Source: Fictibacillus terranigra (GTDB lineage: Bacteria > Bacillota > Bacilli > Bacillales > Fictibacillaceae). From it: DNA of 64,000 bases. A model generated the notes under the pieces. The model saw only the letters and a list, made by a program, of their open reading frames with translations. It was not told the DNA's origin and did no database searches. Shown here one piece after another: positions 57,197 through 64,000 of this stretch (positions within the stretch are counted from its first letter, which is position 1; each line of letters opens with the position of its first letter). The DNA lies in contig NZ_JAUHLN010000003.1 in the NCBI RefSeq assembly GCF_030412265.1, positions 434,001 through 498,000 on the forward strand, written 5' to 3'. Position numbers and translations under genes: made by a program.

Positions 57197-58297
57197 TTAT
57201 ATGAGTGATGGCCGCAAGGTCACGGCTACCCCTTCGGGTGCATAAGCAGCGATAAGTGCGCCCGGCTCTTTGACCGTAATCCAGCCCAGGCCTGAAAAGA
57301 CGACGTCCGTGTCTTGTTCTTTAATTTTAAACTCATGTCTTCTCAAAGGCGGCAGTTTCTCTGGATCAGAAGGAGGTGACAATAGTTCACCCAGATGGTT
57401 CTTGTACAGTTCATCCGCGTTCTCAAGCTTCGTTCGATGAATGTTTAATTCATTAGAAACGTGGCAGACAAACGACCTTCTTCCTCCACTGATGTAATCA
57501 AACCTCGCCAGTCCGCCTAAAAATAAAGTCTGGCCCTCATTGACCTGATAGACCATCGGCTTGATTTCTTTTTTAGGCATGATAATTTTTAATTCGTCTT
57601 TCCCGACAAAGTGAGCCATTTGATGATGGTTGATAATTCCTGGTGTATCAAAGAGCGCTGTTTCAGCATCCAGCGGAATATCAATCAGGTTCAAGGTAGT
57701 GCCTGGAAAATGAGAAGTTGTTATGATGTCTTCCTGTTCTGTGCCGAGCTGTTTGATCAACCCATTGATGAACGTTGATTTTCCAACATTAGTACAGCCG
57801 ACTACATATACATCCTTGCCTTCTCTCAGTTCATCAATTCTTTCAGCAACCTCCAGCAATCCTGTGCCTTTTGCTGCGGAAACAAGATGCACTTCTTCAG
57901 CTTTTACGCCGAGGTCTTTTGCCATAGAGGACATCCATTGAGTAAGCCTGTTCTTATTGACGGATTTTGGAAGCAAGTCGACCTTGTTTCCCACCAGCAT
58001 CAGCTTGTTGCGGCCGATGTAGCGGTGAATACCCGGAAGCCATGAGCCATTGAAATCAAAAATGTCAACGATCTTGACGACCAGAGCATCTGTATCTCCA
58101 ATACCTGAAATAATCTTGCGGTAATCATCGTCAGTAAGGCTGACATCTTGTATTTCGTTATAATGTTTTAGCCGGAAACAGCGTTGGCAGATCACAGCAT
58201 CCCGTTTTAAACTGGACGGCGGTGCATAGCCCAGCTTGTCCTTATTTTCGGTCTGTATAGGTGCTCCGCATCCGATACAAATGATTTGTTCCTTCAA
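57197..58297 (-). CDS. yqeH: Circularly permuted ribosome-assembly GTPase YqeH
   Basis: A 366-residue GTPase for 30S assembly. An N-terminal zinc finger (CIGCGAPIQ, then VICQRCFRLKHYN) is followed by the G motifs in permuted order: G4 VGNKVDLLPKS (about 112-122), G5 region VSAAKG, G1 GCTNVGKSTF (about 167-176), G2/G3 with LFDTPGII. A C-terminal RNA-binding domain follows. It lies 2 nt after yqeG. Confidence 0.97.
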   Translation of the reverse strand: MKEQIICIGCGAPIQTENKDKLGYAPPSSLKRDAVICQRCFRLKHYNEIQDVSLTDDDYRKIISGIGDTDALVVKIVDIFDFNGSWLPGIHRYIGRNKLMLVGNKVDLLPKSVNKNRLTQWMSSMAKDLGVKAEEVHLVSAAKGTGLLEVAERIDELREGKDVYVVGCTNVGKSTFINGLIKQLGTEQEDIITTSHFPGTTLNLIDIPLDAETALFDTPGIINHHQMAHFVGKDELKIIMPKKEIKPMVYQVNEGQTLFLGGLARFDYISGGRRSFVCHVSNELNIHRTKLENADELYKNHLGELLSPPSDPEKLPPLRRHEFKIKEQDTDVVFSGLGWITVKEPGALIAAYAPEGVAVTLRPSLI

Positions 58298-58299
58298 TC

Positions 58300-58815
58300 T
58301 TATTCCTCCCAGTTAAGCATGCCTTTCCTTTTCATCCATGATAAGATCATTCTTTCAATTTTCCTGTTCACTCGTGTCCAAAGTCCGTCGGTGCTTGCTA
58401 CAGGGACAACCATGATCGTGTGGAGACCCAGTCGGTTCCCTCCGAGTACGTCCGTCAGCAGCTGGTCACCGATCACTACAATCTCTTCCCGTTGAAGCTT
58501 CATATCGCGAATGGCCCGCTTAAATGCACGCGACATTGGTTTTCTTGCACTATAAATAAATGGTATTTTAACAGGGTCGGAGAAACTGCTCACACGCTGC
58601 TGTGTATTATTTGAAACGATGGTAATTAAAATTCCCTTCTCTTTAAAAGAACTAAACCATTTTAGCAGTTCGGGAGTAGCTTCTGGACGATCCCATTCCA
58701 CCAGGGTATTATCCAAATCTGTAATGATCCCTTTCACATTACGTTGGACTAGCATTTCAGGAGTTATATCAAAAACGCTCTGGACGTGTTCATCCGGCAA
58801 AAAATTTTTTAACAT
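58300..58815 (-). CDS. yqeG: HAD-IIIA phosphatase YqeG
   Basis: A 171-residue HAD phosphatase of the PGP-type IIIA subgroup. Motif I GIITDLDNTLVEWDRP (about 28-43), motif II TIVSNN, motif III RKPMSRAFKRAI, motif IV VIGDQLLTDVLGGNRLG. The physiological substrate is unclear. The start is ATG 58815, with GAGGTG 7 nt upstream, giving the MLKNFLPDE N terminus of the family rather than starting at 58839. It heads the cluster that runs to yqeM. Confidence 0.95.
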   Translation of the reverse strand: MLKNFLPDEHVQSVFDITPEMLVQRNVKGIITDLDNTLVEWDRPEATPELLKWFSSFKEKGILITIVSNNTQQRVSSFSDPVKIPFIYSARKPMSRAFKRAIRDMKLQREEIVVIGDQLLTDVLGGNRLGLHTIMVVPVASTDGLWTRVNRKIERMILSWMKRKGMLNWEE

Positions 58816-58856
58816 GCTGGACACCTCTATACTATTCATTCAGTTTACACTTTTAC

Positions 58857-58884
58857 ATTGTACCAGTTATTCGACGGGTAACAA
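58857..58884 (-). promoter_or_regulatory. Promoter of the yqeG cluster
   Basis: Minus strand TTGTTA (58879-58884), 16-nt spacer, TACAAT (58857-58862), 42 nt upstream of ATG 58815. Confidence 0.7.
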
Positions 58885-58937
58885 CTTTTTTATTGTTTTC
58901 AGGAAAAGTTTTCGACAAAATGTTCGCATTCCGACAA

Positions 58938-59037
58938 TGTGGATAACTTTATTAACATTATCCTCCTATGCAATGAGCAGAATCTTCTGTCTTATCTACA
59001 ATATACCCACAAGTTATCCACCAAACATTGTGGATAT
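58938..59037. promoter_or_regulatory. DnaA-box cluster upstream of sda
   Basis: Six candidate DnaA boxes in 100 bp relative to TTATCCACA: minus strand 58938-58946 (9/9); plus strand 58958-58966 (7/9), 58992-59000 (8/9), 59003-59011 (7/9) and 59014-59022 (8/9); minus strand 59029-59037 (8/9). It sits in the yqeG-sda gap, where B. subtilis also has DnaA boxes. It probably links sda transcription to DnaA level. Confidence 0.9.
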
Positions 59038-59181
59038 TCGAACGATTGTTCTGATTACTGTTTCATGTTAAGCTGAATTTAGAAAATTACCAGAACTTAT
59101 ATTTTATGCGGATCGAAGAGAAATCATGACACATTCAACGATGAAAATCCATCATTTATGTATTAAAAACAGGAGGTGAAC

Positions 59182-59238
59182 ATGCCACCCGATTGGCATC
59201 TCACTTATGGAAAACTTATCGGACGAACTGTTGATTGA
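59182..59238 (+). other. Mini-ORF in the sda leader, overlapping sda
   Basis: An 18-codon ORF beginning ATG 59182 ([18 protein letters not shown]), directly preceded by AGGAGGTGAAC, the best ribosome-binding site in the region. It is in a different frame from sda and stops inside sda codon 11. Sda's own ATG has no such site. Confidence 0.5.
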
Positions 59239-59362
59239 ATCCTATTTCAAGGCAAAAGAACTTCAGTTGAGCACAGACTTTATTTCTTTAATACAAAAAG
59301 AGATTGAACGGAGATCACTTCAGAATCAGCTCAGTAGCCACTTTTGGAAGGCCCATCATTAA
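59207..59362 (+). CDS. sda: Sporulation checkpoint protein Sda
   Basis: A 51-residue helical-hairpin inhibitor of sporulation histidine kinases. The N-terminal core [16 protein letters not shown] is almost the same as in B. subtilis Sda, followed by [15 protein letters not shown]. Sda blocks KinA autophosphorylation when replication is disturbed or newly started. The reading frame starts at ATG 59207; a strong AGGAGGTGA lies too far upstream and instead serves an out-of-frame ATG at 59182. The stop codon lies in the loop of the terminator. DnaA boxes lie upstream. Confidence 0.93.
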   Translation: MENLSDELLIESYFKAKELQLSTDFISLIQKEIERRSLQNQLSSHFWKAHH

Positions 59363-59377
59363 ATGATGGGTTTTTTT
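59352..59377 (+). terminator. Terminator of sda
   Basis: Stem CCCATCAT/ATGATGGG (59352-59359 with 59363-59370), loop TAA (the sda stop codon), then seven T. Confidence 0.93.
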
Positions 59378-59629
59378 ATGCCCAGATTTCTATTGCTCTT
59401 TTCTTAGAGTGTATATTTCCTGGAAATGATATACAATATTTCTTTGCTCGTCCCATCCTTCACTTTTTCTGTTTTTCTATTTAATAGGAAGAAACAGAAA
59501 AATTCCTTAACTTTTTACACGGGCGCTTGCATTTATTGCTCGACCTAACGTATCGAGTGGATCCTGCATCTCTGTCCATTTGTTTTCAAGAACAGCTTTT
59601 GAGACAGGGACTTATTGCCAATTATCCCC
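59378..59629. other. Gene-free stretch between sda and the pssA promoter
   Basis: AT-rich sequence without a convincing ORF, RNA or repeat. Part of the 394-nt sda-pssA gap; the right end holds the likely pssA promoter. Confidence 0.4.
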
Positions 59630-59658
59630 TTTCCAATTTTACAAAATTAACATATAAT
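59630..59658 (+). promoter_or_regulatory. Likely promoter of pssA
   Basis: TTTCCA (59630-59635, 4 of 6), 17-nt spacer, TATAAT (59653-59658), with a leader of about 90 nt. No ECF-type promoter was seen, unlike B. subtilis pssA. Confidence 0.55.
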
Positions 59659-59756
59659 GATAAGAATCAAATATATTTCATTAACAGTGAATATTTTTAA
59701 TACACGAGTACTCTTTCCATTCAGATGTAGAAAGGTACAGGGAGTGATGTGATGTT

Positions 59757-60302
59757 ATGTTTATGATTGAAAGAGAGAGGATCGACTCTACTGTTAAGAA
59801 AATGAAAGGCCAGGCGGCCAACATACTAACGCTGATCAACCTCTCATTGGGTGCCCTTGCCCTCATGTTTATTTTCAAAGATGATTTAAAAGTCGGCTTT
59901 ATCCTCATTTTTCTAGCAGGTCTTTTTGACAGATTCGATGGCATGGTTGCTCGAAAGTTAAACATAGAATCAGAATTTGGCAAGCAGCTCGATTCTCTTT
60001 GTGATTTAATTTCCTTTGGAATTGCACCCGCATTCTTGCTGTATCAAGGCTCCCTTTTTGAATTTGGAGTTCCCGGCATTATTTTTACTATTCTATTTAT
60101 CGTATGCGGCGCAATTCGTCTGGCACGGTTTAATATTACGGAATTCAACGGATCCTTCGTTGGAGTTCCCATTACTGTAGCAGGGTGCATCATCGCTATG
60201 TGCTACCTTCTGATCCCGTTTGTGCCCTCCTATGTTTTTATGTTTTTCATCATCGCTTTTTCTTTTTTAATGATCAGTTCGATCTCTATACAAAAACGGT
60301 AA
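59757..60302 (+). CDS. pssA: CDP-diacylglycerol-serine O-phosphatidyltransferase
   Basis: A 181-residue CDP-alcohol phosphatidyltransferase. The signature DG-x2-AR-x8-G-x3-D-x3-D reads FDGMVARKLN followed by FGKQLDSLCD (about 60-86), with five or six transmembrane helices. The size and the IRLARFNITEF stretch fit the Gram-positive phosphatidylserine synthase. The partner psd is not adjacent, so PS decarboxylase, if present, is elsewhere. The start is ATG 59757, since an in-frame stop lies 12 nt upstream; GGGAG is 12 nt away, longer than usual. Confidence 0.9.
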   Translation: MFMIERERIDSTVKKMKGQAANILTLINLSLGALALMFIFKDDLKVGFILIFLAGLFDRFDGMVARKLNIESEFGKQLDSLCDLISFGIAPAFLLYQGSLFEFGVPGIIFTILFIVCGAIRLARFNITEFNGSFVGVPITVAGCIIAMCYLLIPFVPSYVFMFFIIAFSFLMISSISIQKR

Positions 60303-60304
60303 GT

Positions 60305-60334
60305 AAAAAACCATGGCCCAGGCCATGGTTTTTT
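60305..60334. terminator. Bidirectional terminator between pssA and pepF
   Basis: Stem CCATGGC/GCCATGG flanked by A and T runs, 3 nt after the pssA stop. Confidence 0.92.
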
Positions 60335-60341
60335 CTGCCGT

Positions 60342-62114
60342 TTACTTTGTCAATTCAAGAAATTCTTTTACATCTTCCATCGCAACTTCAACGCCTTTTT
60401 TCCAGAACGCCGGTTTGGTAACATCTTCATTCAAATGTTTCAATGCTAATTCCTCTACTGTCATGCTTGCCGTATCTCTAAGAAGAGCGATGTATTTCTT
60501 CTCGAAACTGCTGCCTTCCTGTTTGGCTATCGCATAAATACAGGCGCTGAACAAGTATCCAAAAGTATACGGAAAATTGTAGAATGGAACATCCGTAATA
60601 TAGAAATGAAGTTTAGAAGCCCAGAAATATGGATGATAGCTTTCCAAAGAATTGCAGAACGCTTCCTTTTGAGCTTCTGTCATTAATTCGTTCAATCGTT
60701 CTACGGATACAAGCCCCTTTTTGCGTTCTTCGTAAAATCTGGTTTCAAACAGGAAGCGGGCATGGATATTCATAAAAAAGGCTACAGAACGCTGTGCTTT
60801 ATCTTCAAGCAAGGCGATTTTTTCTTCTTTCGTTTTTGCATTTTTAACCGCTGCATCCGATACGACCAACTCAGCGAAAGTAGATGCCGTTTCTGCTACA
60901 TTCATGGCATACTCTGTAGCCAGGTACGGCATATCATCCATGACATGAGAATGGAAGGCATGCCCTAATTCATGCGCCAGAGTGGATACATTGCTAGGCG
61001 TACCGGAAAACGTCATGAAGATACGTGTTTCATTTTTCACCGGGAAGCCCGTGCAAAAACCTCCAGGCCGTTTACCTGTTCGGTCTTCAGCTTCAATCCA
61101 CTGCTTTTCGAACGCTTTTTTTGAGAATTCCGCCATCTTCGGGCTGAAGGACTGAAACTGCTCGACAATAAAGTTTGCGGCTTCATCATAGCTCATTTTG
61201 CTGTCCGCACTGGATAAAGGTGCATCGACATCATGCCAGCTTAATTTCTCCAAACCAAGGAGAGAAGCTTTTCTGTCCAGATAGGACACAAAAAGGTTTT
61301 TATTCTCATCGATCGCCTGCCACATCGCATTCAGTGTGTCGGCTGACATGCGGTTGATATCAAGCGGTTCTTTCAGCACATCATCCCATTGGCGGTGCCT
61401 ATATACACTGTTGCGGAACCCTGCAATATGATTTAATGCTTCCGCACAATAATCACCCTGCTGTGCCCATGCCTCTGTATATTTTGTAAACACCGTTTCT
61501 CTTTCCTGTCTGTCCGCACTGGTCATTCGGTTTTCCGCCTGTCCGACAGAAAGCGTTTCTTTCTTGCCGTTCTGTTCAACTTCAATGCCGATTTTCCCTA
61601 CGACTGTGTCATAGAGAGTAGACCAGCTGTGATAGCCATCAACTGCCAGGTCGTTCATCAGTGCTTCTTGTTCATAAGATAATTTTTGGGAAGCAAGGTT
61701 TCTTCTTTCGTTCAGCGAAAAAGCAACACTGGACAAATATTCTCCTTCTAACGCTTTGTTCCAGTCTCCATCAGGAATCTCTGCCATCTTATTGTCTAAG
61801 AGCACCAAAATCGTAGAATAAATGGCATTCATGGACTCCAGCTTTCCACGGAGAGTTAAAGCTTGCTTGTCATTTACGTCCTGGGCTGTAAGACACCCTA
61901 CAAAGGAGATGCATTCATTCAGTAAAGCAGCGGTCTCCTGCACGTCTTTCACAACCGCTTCCATTGAATCTAACTGAAAGTTTTCTATCTTCTTGTTTAG
62001 TGCAGCCAGCTGTGCTTCAATGTTGGAGATAGCAGTAAGAAACTCTTCTGATCTGCTTCCTCCGCTGAATATGGAATCCAAATCCCAGCTCTCGCGCAAT
62101 CCTTGTAATAGCAT
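60342..62114 (-). CDS. pepF: M3-family oligoendopeptidase (PepF-like)
   Basis: A 590-residue zinc metallopeptidase of family M3B. The zinc motif is ALAHELGHAF (HExxH; here HELGH, about 379-383), preceded by RPGGFCTGFP. The C-terminal zinc ligand region is FAELVVSDAAV (second-shell Glu). An N-terminal helical domain covers about 1-190. It hydrolyses oligopeptides in the cytoplasm. The start is ATG 62114, with AAGGGGG upstream; TATAAT at 62154-62159 is a likely -10. Confidence 0.92.
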   Translation of the reverse strand: MLLQGLRESWDLDSIFSGGSRSEEFLTAISNIEAQLAALNKKIENFQLDSMEAVVKDVQETAALLNECISFVGCLTAQDVNDKQALTLRGKLESMNAIYSTILVLLDNKMAEIPDGDWNKALEGEYLSSVAFSLNERRNLASQKLSYEQEALMNDLAVDGYHSWSTLYDTVVGKIGIEVEQNGKKETLSVGQAENRMTSADRQERETVFTKYTEAWAQQGDYCAEALNHIAGFRNSVYRHRQWDDVLKEPLDINRMSADTLNAMWQAIDENKNLFVSYLDRKASLLGLEKLSWHDVDAPLSSADSKMSYDEAANFIVEQFQSFSPKMAEFSKKAFEKQWIEAEDRTGKRPGGFCTGFPVKNETRIFMTFSGTPSNVSTLAHELGHAFHSHVMDDMPYLATEYAMNVAETASTFAELVVSDAAVKNAKTKEEKIALLEDKAQRSVAFFMNIHARFLFETRFYEERKKGLVSVERLNELMTEAQKEAFCNSLESYHPYFWASKLHFYITDVPFYNFPYTFGYLFSACIYAIAKQEGSSFEKKYIALLRDTASMTVEELALKHLNEDVTKPAFWKKGVEVAMEDVKEFLELTK

Positions 62115-62203
62115 GGTTATCCCCCTTGTTAATTAAATATTCGATCTTTTTCCATTATAAAGAAATTTCCAATAAAAATCGACCATTTAGTTTATTTAAA
62201 ATG

Positions 62204-62233
62204 AAAAAACTCTTTTCCTCTGCAGGAAAAGAG
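62204..62233 (-). terminator. Terminator of the 24-codon membrane-peptide gene
   Basis: Stem CTCTTTTCC/GGAAAAGAG (62210-62218 with 62225-62233), loop 6 nt, followed on the minus strand by UUUUUUC. Confidence 0.92.
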
Positions 62234-62241
62234 CTCTAAAC

Positions 62242-62316
62242 CTATTCTTTAATGCAAAGATACATAAAATACACAAGAGTAAGCATCATAACGGCAAACA
62301 ACAAGGCTTCCTGCAT
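62242..62316 (-). CDS. Predicted 24-residue single-span membrane peptide
   Basis: ORF MQEALLFAVMMLTLVYFMYL then CIKE, read leftward. GGAGG lies 9 nt before ATG 62316, and a strong terminator follows the stop by 9 nt. The product would be one transmembrane helix with an acidic N-terminal and a short charged C-terminal end. I do not recognise the family. It is superficially like KdpF or CydX-type small subunits, but no such operon is here. Too short to be certain it is translated. Confidence 0.55.
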   Translation of the reverse strand: MQEALLFAVMMLTLVYFMYLCIKE

Positions 62317-62401
62317 ACACCGCAGCCTCCTTCTATGTAATTTTCTTATTACATCTATTCCCCATAATCACCAGTTCAACCCTCTGCACATTCTAAAGTG
62401 G

Positions 62402-62747
62402 TTGCAGCGAGCCAAGCCCTTACAACCACAAGACTGGATTAACCCGGCATCTTCTACCTTGATGACTGTCGTCTTCTTTTTTCTCATGTTGATGAGTGTA
62501 CCTGCCATTATTTTTCTTTTCATTATGTATTTGGCGAGCGCCATTCGATTCGAACAGGCTCCAGCCTGGATTTCCATCGCTGGAATAATGTTATTCCTAT
62601 TTACACAATTTATCGTTATACAGAAATTTTTTAACCATACATTATACCTTTGCTCCAGAGTACCCAGCTTTTACCGGAAGCAGCTTTATCATCCCTTTCC
62701 TGCTGGCCGTTCTGGTCGGGTGCTTTTTGAAAAGGACAAAGCCATAA
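62402..62747 (+). pseudogene. Frameshifted 3-TM membrane-protein gene
   Basis: A rightward coding trace changes frame. The first part reads two transmembrane helices (MTVVFFFLMLMSVPAIIFLF and ISIAGIMLFLFTQFIVIQKF). After the T6 run at 62627-62632 the hydrophobic frame continues one base on, as FTGSSFIIPFLLAVLVGCFL, and ends KRTKP-stop at 62745. With one T fewer the two parts join in one frame. No usable ribosome-binding site was found at the start, so the 5' end is uncertain; 62402 is only a guess. Family unknown. A plus-strand terminator follows. Confidence 0.35.
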
Positions 62748-62748
62748 T

Positions 62749-62824
62749 GATTAGGCATTTTAAAAACGGTTTCCTCCTATGCTGCCGTTATTATCGTTCT
62801 GAGTATTTTTCTAAACGTGCCATA
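62749..62824 (+). pseudogene. Possible frameshifted small single-TM ORF
   Basis: ATG 62749 starts MIRHFK and overlaps the end of the preceding broken ORF. After the A5 run at 62762-62766 the frame one base on reads TVSSYAAVIIVLSIFLNVP then stop. With one A fewer a 25-residue single-helix protein results. AAAAGGAC lies upstream of the ATG. Very short; could be coincidence. Confidence 0.25.
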
Positions 62825-62842
62825 AGTGCTGTGACAGGTTCA

Positions 62843-62874
62843 AAGGAAGCATAGAAAATGATGCTTCCTTTTTG
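62843..62874 (+). terminator. Plus-strand terminator before mntH
   Basis: Stem AAGGAAGCAT/ATGCTTCCTT (62843-62852 with 62861-62870), followed by TTTTT. No A run on its left, so it acts rightward, showing that something upstream is transcribed on the plus strand. Confidence 0.88.
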
Positions 62875-62885
62875 GTTCTAAATTG

Positions 62886-62914
62886 TTGCATTTTCCTGAT
62901 TCCTCGCATATATT
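62886..62914 (+). promoter_or_regulatory. Sigma-A promoter of mntH
   Basis: TTGCAT (62886-62891), 17-nt spacer, TATATT (62909-62914). Predicted start near 62921. Confidence 0.75.
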
Positions 62915-62930
62915 ATAGTCAATTCTCAAA

Positions 62931-62950
62931 AAGTTGAACAAAGGAAACTT
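62931..62950. promoter_or_regulatory. Putative MntR operator
   Basis: AAGTTGAACAAAGGAAACTT. The right half AAGGAAACTT fits the Bacillus MntR half-site well, the left half only in the outer AAGTT. It lies just downstream of the predicted mntH start site, where it could repress. Confidence 0.5.
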
Positions 62951-63001
62951 TTTAACCTGAAGGACACCCTGTGACTCCTATTGCAAGGAAGGTGAGAAAC
63001 G

Positions 63002-64000
63002 ATGAATAGTAAAGCCTTGGCTCCTGCTTTCCCTAAAAGAGGTAAACTTCGCAAAGCGTTTCCTTTTCTCGGGCCAGCGTTTCTCGTGAGTGTCGGTTAT
63101 ATCGATCCAGGGAACTGGGCAACTAACATTGAAGGCGGGGCCACTTTTGGCTATACGTTATTATGGGTTCTACTGCTAAGTAACTTAATGGCGATCCTTT
63201 TACAGATTACAGCTGCAAAACTTGGTGTAGCAACGGGAAAATCATTGGCAGAAAACTGCCGTGAGCATTTTTCAAAACCGGTTGCCGTGTTTTTATGGAT
63301 TACAGCAGAACTTGCAGCTATGGCTACAGACCTCGCGGAATTTCTAGGTGCTGCGCTCGGAATCTATATACTGCTTGGCATTCCTTTATTTCCTGCTGCG
63401 TTAATCGGTGCCGCGGTTACATTTGGAATCCTGCTTCTTCATAAGTATGGATATCGTTTTATTGAACAAATTATTTTGGCGTTTGTGCTTGTTGTAGCCG
63501 CCGTGTATATCGTGGAATTATTTTATGCCAAACCCGATCTGGGGCAAATCGGCTACCATATGGTTGTACCTCATTTAAACTCTGCCAGCATTTTGGTTGC
63601 TATTGGAATGCTTGGTGCAACTGTGATGCCGCATAATATTTTTCTTCACTCTTCGGTTGTGAAAAATCGTTTAAAGAAGAACCAGCCAAACTATAACTAC
63701 CGGGTCTACAAATTTGCCATTGTCGATTCTCTTTTAGCTTTGAACATCGCCTGGTTCATTAACTCATCAATGATTATTGTGGCTGCCGCGGTGTTCTTTA
63801 AAAACGGAGTGAGCGTCACATCCATCGAGGATGCTTATTCTACACTTACACCATTGCTTGGCGGGTTTGCCAGCCTCGCTTTTGCGATCGCCCTGCTCTC
63901 TGCAGGTTTATCCTCATCGGTAACAGGAACGATGGCAGGACAGTATATATTGGAAGGGTTTTTGAACGTTAAACTGCCGATCTGGATCAGAAGGGTTGTA
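63002..64000 (+). CDS. mntH: Nramp-family manganese transporter, 3'-truncated by window edge
   Basis: The first 333 codons of an Nramp protein; the frame is open to the window end. Proton-coupled divalent metal (Mn2+) importer. The metal-site motif DPGN is in SVGYIDPGNWATNIEGGAT, and the second, MPHN, in GATVMPHNIFLHSSVV. About eight transmembrane helices are visible, with AELAAMATDLAEFLGAALG between. The start is ATG 63002 with GGAAGGTG 9-12 nt upstream. A promoter and MntR-like site are upstream, in keeping with manganese regulation. Confidence 0.95.
   Translation, partial: MNSKALAPAFPKRGKLRKAFPFLGPAFLVSVGYIDPGNWATNIEGGATFGYTLLWVLLLSNLMAILLQITAAKLGVATGKSLAENCREHFSKPVAVFLWITAELAAMATDLAEFLGAALGIYILLGIPLFPAALIGAAVTFGILLLHKYGYRFIEQIILAFVLVVAAVYIVELFYAKPDLGQIGYHMVVPHLNSASILVAIGMLGATVMPHNIFLHSSVVKNRLKKNQPNYNYRVYKFAIVDSLLALNIAWFINSSMIIVAAAVFFKNGVSVTSIEDAYSTLTPLLGGFASLAFAIALLSAGLSSSVTGTMAGQYILEGFLNVKLPIWIRRVV

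Noticed and set aside
62242-62316. Assignment of the 24-residue peptide to KdpF, CydX or a type I toxin
   Set aside because: Only a generic single-helix resemblance; no kdp or cyd genes nearby and no antisense promoter identified.

Overview
The window is a stretch of low-to-mid GC chromosome from an endospore-forming member of the Bacillaceae. The evidence is the near-complete match of gene content and order to the B. subtilis yqe/yqf segment (the comE, hrcA-dnaK, sigA and zur neighbourhoods), the strong AGGAGG-type ribosome-binding sites, and the presence of sporulation genes (gpr, yqfC, yqfD, yqxA, comER, sda) beside competence genes. Several local differences from B. subtilis, from memory, put it outside the B. 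subtilis group proper: no glyQS beside recO, no spoIIP beside gpr, an inserted acyl-CoA gene pair next to sigA, deoC next to mtaB, and znuCB next to zur. I cannot name the species. No rRNA, tRNA, CRISPR array, prophage or insertion sequence was seen. This is core chromosome with a few accessory insertions.

Layout, left to right. 1-12.9 kb: the truncated 3' end of ispG, a YqfX-like gene, a zinc-uptake operon read leftward (znuC-znuB-zur-DUF1540) behind a promoter and Zur box, a HAD phosphatase, a purine-type permease, yqfT, nfo, cshB, yqfQ, ispH, yqfO, trmK and cccA. 13-16 kb: an acyl-CoA ligase and acyl-CoA dehydrogenase under a promoter with a consensus-matching catabolite-repression site. 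16.1-22.4 kb: sigA, dnaG, a DUF188 gene, ppsR, ccpN, recO and the small gene yqzL. 22.5-29.5 kb: era, cdd, dgkA, ybeY, pgpH, then phoH, yqfD and yqfC. 29.5-33.2 kb: the sigma-W type operon nfeD-floA-yqfB, then rpsU-yqeY. 33.2-42 kb: deoC and the heat-shock cluster hrcA-grpE-dnaK-dnaJ-prmA-rsmE-mtaB behind a perfect CIRCE operator.

42-49 kb: hemW, lepA, yqxA and gpr, then the convergent pair rpsT and holA with a 0.4-kb structured gap. 49-53.7 kb: yqzM and the DNA-uptake operon comEA-comEB-comEC, divergent from comER. 53.8-58.8 kb: the compact cluster yqeG-yqeH-aroE-yhbY-nadD-yqeK-rsfS-yqeM. 58.8-64 kb: a cluster of DnaA boxes in front of sda, then pssA, pepF, a 24-codon membrane-peptide gene, a probably frameshifted membrane-protein gene, and the 5' part of mntH behind an MntR-like site.

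Most genes serve information processing (replication, ribosome assembly, tRNA and rRNA modification), protein quality control, isoprenoid and NAD synthesis, and metal supply. Regulatory sites readable in the DNA connect individual operons to zinc (Zur), manganese (MntR), heat shock (HrcA), envelope stress (sigma-W), carbon status (CcpA), sporulation sigma factors and replication initiation (DnaA). No completely new system was found. The items most worth a second look are the Cys-rich DUF1540 gene inside the Zur operon, the sda leader with an out-of-frame mini-ORF, the missing spoIIP and glyQS, the 24-residue membrane peptide, and the membrane gene broken at two homopolymer runs.
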